Below are positions 1 to 5,471 of a DNA stretch of 5,674 nt, one piece after another. The position numbers were made by a program, and so were the translations under genes. Within the stretch, counting starts at the first letter, position 1. Each line of letters begins with the position of its first letter. The stretch covers positions 1 through 5,674 of the forward strand of contig JALTEW010000436.1 of assembly GCA_027073795.1 (NCBI GenBank). The letters run 5' to 3'. Under the pieces are notes generated by a model. It was not told where the DNA came from. It was given only the letters and a program-made list of their open reading frames with translations, and did not search any database. Source of the stretch: a bacterium. GTDB taxonomy: Bacteria; Desulfobacterota; S145-22.

Positions 1-643
1 GATGATGCATGTGAATCGGTCGGATAATGATCTCCGGGAATTTCCACCGAGACAAAAGAATTGCCCCTGTCTCCCCATGATCAATCCCAATGGCTCGAAG
101 TTCCGCCTCATGGAAGGGGAGGGGGTGATCCTCATCCACAAGCATGAGAACCTTTTGAAACTCTTCCGGAAAAAACTGATCGAGAACAATCTTTCCCACA
201 TCATGAAGCAACCCGATGATAAAGAGATATTCCGTATCTTCCTGGTTTTGTTTGATCCTTTGCCCCATATGCCGCATGAGCGTCGCTACAGATAGGCTGT
301 GAACCCATAGGTTCTCGTGCGAGAAGGGGTGTCCCGCTTTTTCCTTTGGCAGGGCATGAACAACCCCGATGGAAAGGGCAAGGGATTTCACCATGTTGAA
401 ACCAAGCAGGGCAATCGCGCGTTCCAGGCTCGAAATCTTTTGAGGGAACCCGTAATAGGCTGAATTTGCCACCTGTAATATCTTGGAAGATAGGGCTGGA
501 TCGTGAGAAACGGTATCCACCACCTGCTCAGCCCTGGCCTCCTTGTCTTCCAGAAGGCTCAGAAGTTTCGGGATCACAATAGGTAATGCAGGAAGGTTAT
601 TAATCTTTGCAAAAATCTTCTTCCTCAGTTTTTCCTTTTCCAT
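1..643 (-). CDS. HDOD-domain signalling protein, C-terminus cut by window edge
   Basis: An open frame reads leftward from ATG at 643-641 for 214 codons with no stop and runs off the window. The N-terminal part (about residues 15-95) has the HDOD helical pattern: NNLPALP (16-21 core), SHDPALSSKILQVANSAYYG (46-65) and SSLERAIALLGF (71-82). It continues into an HD-type region with H115, LLHDVGK (145-151, H147/D148), DHGETGA (188-194) and HMHH at the visible end. HDOD proteins are cytoplasmic signalling proteins related to HD-GYP phosphodiesterases; most stand-alone members have no proven enzyme activity, although the HD pair is intact here. An AAGAGGA Shine-Dalgarno (652-658) lies 8 nt before the start. 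The gene is transcribed divergently from the rest of the window. Whether a further domain follows cannot be seen. The family call is firm; the signal and output are unknown. Confidence 0.92.
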   Translation of the reverse strand, partial: MEKEKLRKKIFAKINNLPALPIVIPKLLSLLEDKEARAEQVVDTVSHDPALSSKILQVANSAYYGFPQKISSLERAIALLGFNMVKSLALSIGVVHALPKEKAGHPFSHENLWVHSLSVATLMRHMGQRIKQNQEDTEYLFIIGLLHDVGKIVLDQFFPEEFQKVLMLVDEDHPLPFHEAELRAIGIDHGETGAILLSRWKFPEIIIRPIHMHH

Positions 644-725
644 ATCTCTTGTCCTCTTAGGTAAAACTCCCTCCCCGCTCAATACCAGCATAGAGCAGGT
701 CTTCCTTGCGGGCTTCTCTGAGGTT

Positions 726-754
726 AATATGATGTATTATCAAGGCAATGTCAA
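726..754 (-). promoter_or_regulatory. Sigma70-type promoter for the HDOD gene
   Basis: On the minus strand a perfect -35 TTGACA (754-749) is followed by a 17-nt spacer and the -10 CATATT (731-726, four of six matches). Transcription would begin near 718-720, leaving a leader of about 75 nt before the ATG at 643. The call rests on consensus and spacing only. Confidence 0.65.
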
Positions 755-811
755 TGCCGTAATAATCTATAACAATATTTTAAAAAACTGCGCTAGGAGG
801 TATGGGACTTG

Positions 812-825
812 ACTCATGATTGAGT
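812..825. repeat. Short perfect inverted repeat ACTCA-TGAT-TGAGT
   Basis: Two 5-bp arms (812-816 and 821-825) flank a 4-nt centre about 65-80 nt upstream of the ligase start. TTGACT at 809-814 overlaps the left arm and could be a -35 element, but no acceptable -10 lies at the right distance. The position would suit a regulator binding site. A chance repeat of this size is also quite possible. Confidence 0.35.
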
Positions 826-829
826 GTAT

Positions 830-870
830 GTTAACCGTTTAACAGATAAATTAATTTGTTAAATGTTAAC
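830..870. promoter_or_regulatory. Operator-like GTTAAC inverted repeats before the ligase gene
   Basis: The left element GTTAACCGTTTAAC (830-843) and the right element GTTAAATGTTAAC (858-870) are imperfect reverse complements of each other, separated by 14 AT-rich nt. Each element is also nearly palindromic in itself. The right element ends 9 nt before the ligase gene's Shine-Dalgarno, so a bound protein could block transcription or initiation. Paired palindromes spaced like this are typical of dimeric repressor sites. The regulator is not in the window. AT-richness makes chance similarity possible. Confidence 0.45.
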
Positions 871-890
871 TTCACTTCAAGAGGCCAGAA

Positions 891-2177
891 ATGGGACAGG
901 ATAAACGGCAGGTAGGATTTTTCGATGCGGCTCTTGAGACGATGTCTCATGAAGCAAGAACGCAATTGTTGACTCAAAGGCTCAGAGAAATTGTGGCTTA
1001 TGCGTATGAACATTCTCCAGCTTTCAGAAAAAAGATGGAACGCTCCGGATGCGAACCCATGGACATCCAGACCATCGATGACCTTGAACGTCTTCCTATC
1101 ACCCGTAGAGAAGACCTTATCGAGGCCCAGAAAGAAATGCCTCCCTTTGGAGGATTCGAGGCAGTTCCAAGGGATGAAATGCGCCGGATCTACGTCTCTC
1201 CCGGGCCCGTTTACGAGCCAGGGCCCTGGGAATACAATGATATCCGATGGACCCAGGCCCTCTTCGCCGCTGGATTTCGCAAGGGAGATGTTGTCCAGAA
1301 CACCTTCAACTACCACATGTGGCCCTTTGCCTTTATCCTGGATGACTCCCTGAAGATGATCGGATGTTCAGTCGTTCCGGCAGGCACGGGGAACTCCCTT
1401 GTTCAGCTTACCATTATGCAAAAACTCAAGGCCACAGGAATTGTAGGAACACCCAGTTTTCTAATGACGCTGGCGCAACGGGCGGAGAGCCAGGGGTTAG
1501 ACCCAAGCAAGGACCTGAAGCTAAAAGTTGGTTTCGTATCCGCTGAAATGTTTCCAGAATCCCTGAGAGGCCTGCTGGAATCAAAGTTGGGGATTCGTAT
1601 CTCCCAGGCCTACGGAACTGTGACGACGGGGTGCCTTGCCTATGAGTGCCCCTATCGGGAAGGCATGCATCTCTGTGAAGACGTCATTGTAGAAATCGTC
1701 GATCCCGATACAGGTAAAAAGATGCCCTCGGGTGCGACGGGGGAGATCGTAGCCACCAACTTCAACAAAACCTATCCCATGATTCGGTACGCGACGGGGG
1801 ACCTTTCCTATCTCAAGGGTGATTCATGCGCATGTGGTAGAACGTCTCCAAAGCTCGGAAGAATCCTTGGAAGAACGGATCAAGTCACCAAGGTCAAGGG
1901 CACCTTCATCCACCCGTGGCAGACGGATGAAATTATTTCAAGGTTTCCGGAGGTTGATAAATACCAAGTCGTCATTACTCGGGCGGGGCACATGGACCGT
2001 ATGACCTTCAAGATTGAGCTTCGTGACGAATCCATCAACCAAGATATTCTTCGGGCGAAACTGGAGCGCGCCATAAAAGAAATCCTGAATGTAAAGGGCG
2101 ACGTCGATTTCGTTGTGCGGGGAGCGATCTTCGATCGCCACAAAAAGATTGATGACCAGAGGAAATGGGATGTTTAG
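891..2177 (+). CDS. Phenylacetate-CoA ligase family (PaaK-like) adenylate-forming protein
   Basis: This 428-residue protein matches PaaK in length and order of motifs. It has the N-terminal region YAYEHSPAFRKKM with DDLERLPITRREDL (37-76), and AYGTVTTG (240-247) at the place of the adenylate-binding YG-TE motif. YATGDLS (300-306, D304) precedes CACGRTSP (313-320), GRILGRTDQVTKVKG (323-337) and a C-terminal KK (418-419). PaaK enzymes activate aryl or acyl acids to CoA thioesters with ATP in the cytoplasm. The P-loop region is odd: where PaaK has SSGTTGKP this protein reads VSPGPVYEPG (102-111), lacking the Thr/Gly-rich loop and its lysine. Substrate and even ligase activity are therefore uncertain. 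The start is supported by AAGAGG (879-884) 6 nt upstream. It lies 42 nt before the ACT-domain gene, which suggests co-expression and possible aromatic or amino-acid-linked regulation (inference). Confidence 0.87.
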   Translation: MGQDKRQVGFFDAALETMSHEARTQLLTQRLREIVAYAYEHSPAFRKKMERSGCEPMDIQTIDDLERLPITRREDLIEAQKEMPPFGGFEAVPRDEMRRIYVSPGPVYEPGPWEYNDIRWTQALFAAGFRKGDVVQNTFNYHMWPFAFILDDSLKMIGCSVVPAGTGNSLVQLTIMQKLKATGIVGTPSFLMTLAQRAESQGLDPSKDLKLKVGFVSAEMFPESLRGLLESKLGIRISQAYGTVTTGCLAYECPYREGMHLCEDVIVEIVDPDTGKKMPSGATGEIVATNFNKTYPMIRYATGDLSYLKGDSCACGRTSPKLGRILGRTDQVTKVKGTFIHPWQTDEIISRFPEVDKYQVVITRAGHMDRMTFKIELRDESINQDILRAKLERAIKEILNVKGDVDFVVRGAIFDRHKKIDDQRKWDV

Positions 2178-2219
2178 GTATACCCTATCTTACAAGACTT
2201 AGAACTTCGAGGACAAAGG

Positions 2220-2726
2220 ATGAAAGAAAAGATAAAGGTTGGCGGCATCATGCAAAGCGATGGCCGGGCCATTGTGAAACTCCTTGCCGTTCCCGACAGA
2301 GCAGACGCCCCGGGCCTGATCCTTGGTGCCTTGGGGAGAAAGAATGTCAACATCGAATTCCTTGTAGAAAGTACGGATCTCGACGGCCAGGCAAACTTTA
2401 CCTTCTGTATCGATGAAGGAGCCCTGGAGAGAGCACTGGCCGCGCTGGAAACAGTCAAAACCGAGGTGGATGCCAAGGTGGTTACCTATATCCCCGATGT
2501 CTCCGTCGTCAGCGTCTTCGGCCCCCATTTCAGGGAAAAGCCCCGTATCTCTGGTATCATGTTCTCCGCGTTAGCCGCGGTGGGTATCAACACCCTCGCC
2601 ATCAGCACGTCCATTTCCAGTGTTTCCTGCGTGGTTGAGGCAAAAAACGTCGACGCCGCCATTGATGCTCTTTACGAGGCTTTCGACGCCCCCCATCGCG
2701 TGCGACAAAGGGCAAAAGGCTATTAA
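2220..2726 (+). CDS. Stand-alone tandem ACT-domain protein (aspartokinase regulatory-like)
   Basis: This 168-residue protein consists of two ACT domains. ACT1 is about residues 18-85, with the turn PDRADAPGLILGALGRKNVNIEFLVE (25-50). ACT2 is about 94-157: VSVFGPHFREKPRISGIMFSALAAVGIN (97-124), ISTS (128-131), then VDAAIDALYEAFD. The ACT2 segment closely follows the C-terminal regulatory half of aspartokinase (the VSVVG...HPG...MF.AL...GIN...ISTS pattern), but no kinase domain is present or could fit upstream. ACT domains bind amino acids or similar small ligands, often at a dimer interface. The protein is probably a cytoplasmic ligand sensor or a regulatory subunit. The start has a CGAGGA Shine-Dalgarno (2208-2213) 6 nt upstream. 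Its position directly after the PaaK-like gene suggests it modulates that enzyme or a related pathway; this is inference. Confidence 0.88.
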   Translation: MKEKIKVGGIMQSDGRAIVKLLAVPDRADAPGLILGALGRKNVNIEFLVESTDLDGQANFTFCIDEGALERALAALETVKTEVDAKVVTYIPDVSVVSVFGPHFREKPRISGIMFSALAAVGINTLAISTSISSVSCVVEAKNVDAAIDALYEAFDAPHRVRQRAKGY

Positions 2727-2730
2727 AATT

Positions 2731-2759
2731 ATGACAGGGAACACAATTTATGTTATAAT
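2731..2759 (+). promoter_or_regulatory. Strong sigma70-type promoter for the FtsB-like gene
   Basis: The -35 is ATGACA (2731-2736, five of six matches), the spacer is exactly 17 nt, and the -10 is a perfect TATAAT (2754-2759). Transcription would start around 2765-2767, only about 2-4 nt before the ATG at 2769. A second TATAAT at 2765-2770 overlaps the start codon. Confidence 0.7.
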
Positions 2760-2769
2760 TATATTATAA
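2753..2769. repeat. AT-only inverted repeat across -10 and start codon
   Basis: TTATAAT (2753-2759) and ATTATAA (2763-2769) are perfect reverse complements around a 3-nt centre. The repeat covers the -10 hexamer, the predicted transcription start and the first base of the ftsB start codon. It could be an operator, or simply the by-product of two overlapping TATAAT sequences. Confidence 0.4.
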
Positions 2770-3050
2770 TGAAGCCGTTGACCTTTAAATTTCTTATCTT
2801 TACGATTGCCATCGCCATGGGACTCGTAGGATGGGTCACTATTTTCGGCAATGAGGGGTGGCTTGCCTACCGCCACCTCACCCAGGCGGAGGGTCAGATG
2901 CAGCAGAGAATCGCCGATCTGAAACACAGGAATCATCAACTTTCACGCGATATTTACCGCCTGAAACATGACAAAGACTATCTGGAACGGGTTGTCCGTA
3001 AAGAGCTCGATATGGGGAAACCTGACGAGCTGGTCTTCAAATTTCGTTAA
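2769..3050 (+). CDS. ftsB: FtsB/DivIC-family septum formation initiator
   Basis: This 93-residue protein has the FtsB/DivIC plan. It starts with a short basic N-terminus and one membrane segment at about residues 8-26. A coiled coil follows at about 36-70 (AEGQMQQRIADLKHRNHQL and onward), ending in the family signature DYLERVVRKELDMGKPDELVFKF (70-92). FtsB is a bitopic inner-membrane divisome protein. Its periplasmic coiled coil pairs with FtsL and it binds FtsQ, helping to activate septal peptidoglycan synthesis. The length is normal. No Shine-Dalgarno precedes the ATG, and the promoter places the transcript start almost on the start codon, so translation is probably leaderless. A downstream start at Met17 would remove half of the membrane segment and is unlikely. 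The assignment to FtsB rather than DivIC follows from the Gram-negative context. Confidence 0.9.
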   Translation: MKPLTFKFLIFTIAIAMGLVGWVTIFGNEGWLAYRHLTQAEGQMQQRIADLKHRNHQLSRDIYRLKHDKDYLERVVRKELDMGKPDELVFKFR

Positions 3051-3067
3051 TCCCGGAGGAACGTGAT

Positions 3068-3943
3068 ATGCCATACGTCGGGGCCATTTACAGGCCACCC
3101 AGCGAACATAGAAGTTTCATCCTGCAGGTTACGGTAGGATGTTCTCATAACAAGTGTACCTTTTGCTCTGTTTACAAGGACAAAAAATTTCAGATAAAAT
3201 CCCTTGATGAGATTGCCGAGGATATCGAGACAGCAAAACCTTATGCCCCCCATATTCGAAGAGCCTTTCTGGCGGACGGAGATGCCCTCATCGTCCCGCA
3301 GAAAAAGCTTGTGAAAATCATGGAAATGGTCAATGAAGCCTTCCCAAATCTCGAGCGAATCGGCATTTATGGGAATGCCAAGTCCATTCTGAGAAAATCC
3401 GCCGACGACCTCAGAAAATTGAAGAATCTGAAATTAGGTATCGTTTATATTGGCCTTGAATCCGGAAATGAGGAGATCCTTAAAAGGGTCAAAAAGGGGT
3501 CAACCACCACCCACATGATCGAGGCGGCCCAGCTTATTCACGAAGCGGGCATTACGCTGTCCGTCACGGTCATCCTGGGTCTTGGGGGAAAAGAGATGTC
3601 CCATGTCCATGCGGTGGATACGGGAAAGGTTCTCAGCCAAATGGACCCGGAGTTCGCCGCCGCCCTCTCCCTGATGCTGGTTCCCCCTGCCCCCCTGTGT
3701 GAAGATTATGAGGCAGGGCGTTTTCAGCTTCCGGACGCCTTTGAAATGCTGGAAGAGCTGGCCCTGATTATCACCAACATGAAGGTCACGCACTGTTTCT
3801 TTTCTTCAAACCACGCCTCAAACTACCTGCCCATTCAGGTCTGGCTTCCGGAGGGGAAGGAAGAAATCCTATCTCTCATCCAGGAGGTTATCAACCGGCA
3901 TGACAGAAACCTCCTCCGACCTGAGGCCTACAGGGGACTGTGA
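3068..3943 (+). CDS. Radical SAM protein with CX4CX2C cluster motif
   Basis: This 291-residue protein has VGCSHNKCTFCSVYK at 23-37, giving cysteines C25, C30 and C33 for a [4Fe-4S] cluster that would cleave S-adenosylmethionine. The core barrel features follow: FLADGDAL (67-74), GIYGNAKSIL, YIGLESGNEEIL (127-138) and VTVILGLGGKE (166-176). The cysteine spacing is CX4CX2C rather than the usual CX3CX2C. I recall similar GCS.N.CTFC motifs in COG1032-like radical SAM proteins, often loosely annotated as coproporphyrinogen-oxidase-like, but the reaction is not known to me. There is no cobalamin-binding domain and no extra cysteine-cluster domain; C-terminal LLRPEAYRGL may be a family tail. The start has a strong GGAGGA (3055-3060) 7 nt upstream and lies 17 nt after ftsB. 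Its stop codon overlaps the thioesterase start, indicating translational coupling. Confidence 0.9.
   Translation: MPYVGAIYRPPSEHRSFILQVTVGCSHNKCTFCSVYKDKKFQIKSLDEIAEDIETAKPYAPHIRRAFLADGDALIVPQKKLVKIMEMVNEAFPNLERIGIYGNAKSILRKSADDLRKLKNLKLGIVYIGLESGNEEILKRVKKGSTTTHMIEAAQLIHEAGITLSVTVILGLGGKEMSHVHAVDTGKVLSQMDPEFAAALSLMLVPPAPLCEDYEAGRFQLPDAFEMLEELALIITNMKVTHCFFSSNHASNYLPIQVWLPEGKEEILSLIQEVINRHDRNLLRPEAYRGL
3932..3936 (+). promoter_or_regulatory. Ribosome binding site deciding the thioesterase start
   Basis: AGGGG inside the end of the radical SAM gene lies 6 nt before ATG 3943 but only 3 nt before the in-frame GTG at 3940. The spacing favours the ATG. Confidence 0.5.
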
Positions 3944-4371
3944 TGGATTTTTCTGTTATTTCCTCCCGTCTCCGTGTAAGGTATGCCGAAACCGATCAGA
4001 TGGGGGTCGTTTATTACGCCAACTACCTTATCTGGTTTGAAATGGGGCGCGCGGAGTATTGCAGGCGAATGGGATTCAGCTATGCAAGCCTGGAAGAGGA
4101 TGGATTTCGGCTGATGGTGGCGGATGTCCATTGCAGATACAAGGCACCAGCACGTTACGACGATACTATTCGGATTGAAACCACCCTCCGGGAATTGAAG
4201 AAAAAAACCCTGACATTTGGTTACAAGATCTTCAATGATACCTCGGGGCAACTGCTGGCGCATGGATATACCAAACATGTCTGCACGAACCATGATGGAA
4301 GGCTTGTTCGTCTTCCCAACACCTTTGTACAATGTATCACATCCCCTTCCCCCGATGTCCCAAAATCATAG
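3943..4371 (+). CDS. YbgC/FadM-type 4HBT acyl-CoA thioesterase
   Basis: This 142-residue protein is a single hotdog-fold domain of normal length. The N-terminal signature RVRYAETDQMGVVYYANYL (11-29) contains D18, which matches the catalytic aspartate of YbgC-type thioesterases. FEMGRAEYCRRMG follows, forming the start of the central hotdog helix, then the strands VHCRYKAPARYDDTIRIETTL. Such enzymes hydrolyse acyl-CoA thioesters in the cytoplasm; the chain preference cannot be read from sequence. In Proteobacteria ybgC usually sits with tol-pal, which is not the case here, so I give no gene symbol. The ATG shares one base with the upstream TGA. A GTG one codon earlier (3940) is an alternative start with a 4-nt overlap. 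A functional link to the radical SAM gene is suggested only by the overlap. Confidence 0.88.
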   Translation: MDFSVISSRLRVRYAETDQMGVVYYANYLIWFEMGRAEYCRRMGFSYASLEEDGFRLMVADVHCRYKAPARYDDTIRIETTLRELKKKTLTFGYKIFNDTSGQLLAHGYTKHVCTNHDGRLVRLPNTFVQCITSPSPDVPKS

Positions 4372-4391
4372 CGCCTCTCTTATGTCTCTCC

Positions 4392-4420
4392 TTGACAATT
4401 CAGGCGCAGATGTGTACCAG
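4392..4420 (+). promoter_or_regulatory. Possible weak promoter before rfaE1
   Basis: A perfect TTGACA (4392-4397) lies 17 nt before TACCAG (4415-4420), which matches only three of six -10 positions. It sits in the 74-nt gap before the heptose kinase gene. The six-base inverted repeat GCGCCT (4371-4376) / AGGCGC (4402-4407) brackets the -35. The weak -10 keeps this tentative. Confidence 0.3.
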
Positions 4421-4445
4421 ATAGGCGAACCTCGGTGATGCAATT

Positions 4446-5471
4446 ATGACACTTGAGCAACTAAAAATCTTTGAAACCATTATCTCTCGTTTCAAAAATG
4501 CCCATATCGCTGTGATAGGTGATATCGTAGCCGATCAGTATATCTTCGGGAAACCCCTAAAACTCTCCCGCGAAGCCCCTGTTCTGGTTGTCCGCTACGA
4601 TGGGGAACGTATTCTCCCGGGAAGTGCCGGGAATACCATCCTCAACCTTGCCGCCTTGGGGTGCAGGGTCACACCCATCAGTCGGCTGGGTGCCGACCCC
4701 ACCGGAGGAACTCTGCTTGAAATCTTCCGGGGGCAGGGAGTTCCCACCGATTTCATAGAAATCACCCCGGACACTCCCACCACCACAAAGATGCGGATTC
4801 TGGCGGGTGACGACCATACCTCCAAGCAGCAGGTTATCCGGATCGACAAGGAAGTAGCAGGGCCTTTCCCGGAAGCCATCGAAAAAAAAATCCTAACACA
4901 TATTCAGGAGCTTAGATCTAAAGTTGATGCCTTTCTTGTTTCTGATTACGGTTATCATCTCATCAGCCCAGGGATCCTGAAGGCTTTGAAAGAGGTATCG
5001 AAAACATGCCTTACCGTTGTGGATTCACGCTACCGTCTCAGGGAGTTCTCGGGTGTCCATGTCATGACCCCCAATGAGTCCGAACTCCAGGCGGCCGCGG
5101 GCAAATCCGCCGCGAATGAGGAGGAACTGATATCCATTGGCCGGGATTTCTACCATGCCTTGAAGCTTGAGGCCCTTCTTGTCACCATGGGAAACCACGG
5201 CATGACACTGTTTGAAAACGGTGGGGAAGTCACCCGTATTCCCATTGCAGGTCCCGACGAAATCATCGACGTGACAGGTGCCGGCGATACCGTCGCCGCC
5301 CTTTTCACCCTTTCACGTGTCTGTGGGGCCTCCTATAAGGATGCCGCGAGGCTCGCAAATTTTGGGGGCGGCATTGTCGTCATGAAACGCGGGGCCGCGA
5401 CCCTGAGGCCTTCCGAGCTCATATCCTTCATCCAAAGCGAGATAACACCCCATGGCCCAGATTATTCTTGA
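4446..5471 (+). CDS. rfaE1: D-glycero-beta-D-manno-heptose-7-phosphate kinase
   Basis: This 341-residue PfkB/ribokinase-fold protein corresponds to the N-terminal domain of bifunctional HldE. Visible motifs are IAVIGDIVADQYIFG (21-35), LSREAPVLVV (40-49) and PGSAGNTILNLAALG (58-72). TTTKMRIL is followed by QQVIRID, as in HldE kinases. VSDYGYHLISPGI and VMTPNESEL come next, then VTGAGDTVAALF (276-287) with the catalytic base D281. It phosphorylates heptose 7-phosphate at C1 with ATP, giving the 1,7-bisphosphate for ADP-heptose synthesis (cytoplasmic, LPS inner core). The gene ends 18 codons after the adenylyltransferase start in another frame, so the HldE functions are split into two overlapping genes. 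The Shine-Dalgarno is weak (GGTGA at 4434-4438). The PfkB fold is certain; the heptose substrate is supported mainly by the rfaE2 neighbour. Confidence 0.9.
   Translation: MTLEQLKIFETIISRFKNAHIAVIGDIVADQYIFGKPLKLSREAPVLVVRYDGERILPGSAGNTILNLAALGCRVTPISRLGADPTGGTLLEIFRGQGVPTDFIEITPDTPTTTKMRILAGDDHTSKQQVIRIDKEVAGPFPEAIEKKILTHIQELRSKVDAFLVSDYGYHLISPGILKALKEVSKTCLTVVDSRYRLREFSGVHVMTPNESELQAAAGKSAANEEELISIGRDFYHALKLEALLVTMGNHGMTLFENGGEVTRIPIAGPDEIIDVTGAGDTVAALFTLSRVCGASYKDAARLANFGGGIVVMKRGAATLRPSELISFIQSEITPHGPDYS

Noticed and set aside
2..295. Rightward open frame of 97 codons at the window start
   Set aside because: It is antisense to the HD-motif region of the HDOD gene, whose minus-strand frame carries conserved motifs.
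674..712. CCCGC...GCGGG stem in the HDOD leader as a riboswitch or attenuator
   Set aside because: A five-pair stem with a 29-nt loop matches no riboswitch consensus I know, including the cyclic-di-GMP GEMM motif.
543..812. Rightward open frame of 89 codons at the left end
   Set aside because: It is largely antisense to the N-terminus of the HDOD gene and crosses its promoter; it has no recognisable protein features and no ribosome site.
809..837. TTGACT as the -35 of a ligase promoter
   Set aside because: At spacings of 15-19 nt the best -10 has only three of six matches, so I do not call a promoter.
831..1316. Leftward open frame of 161 codons
   Set aside because: It is antisense to the start of the PaaK-like gene; its composition looks like a frame shadow and no motif is recognisable.
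4371..4407. Inverted repeat GCGCCT...AGGCGC as a terminator after the thioesterase gene
   Set aside because: The stem is only 6 bp with a 25-nt loop, and no T-run follows.
4217..4438. Rightward open frame across the thioesterase end and the gap before rfaE1
   Set aside because: It is mostly an out-of-frame reading of the thioesterase gene and has no ribosome site or recognisable features.
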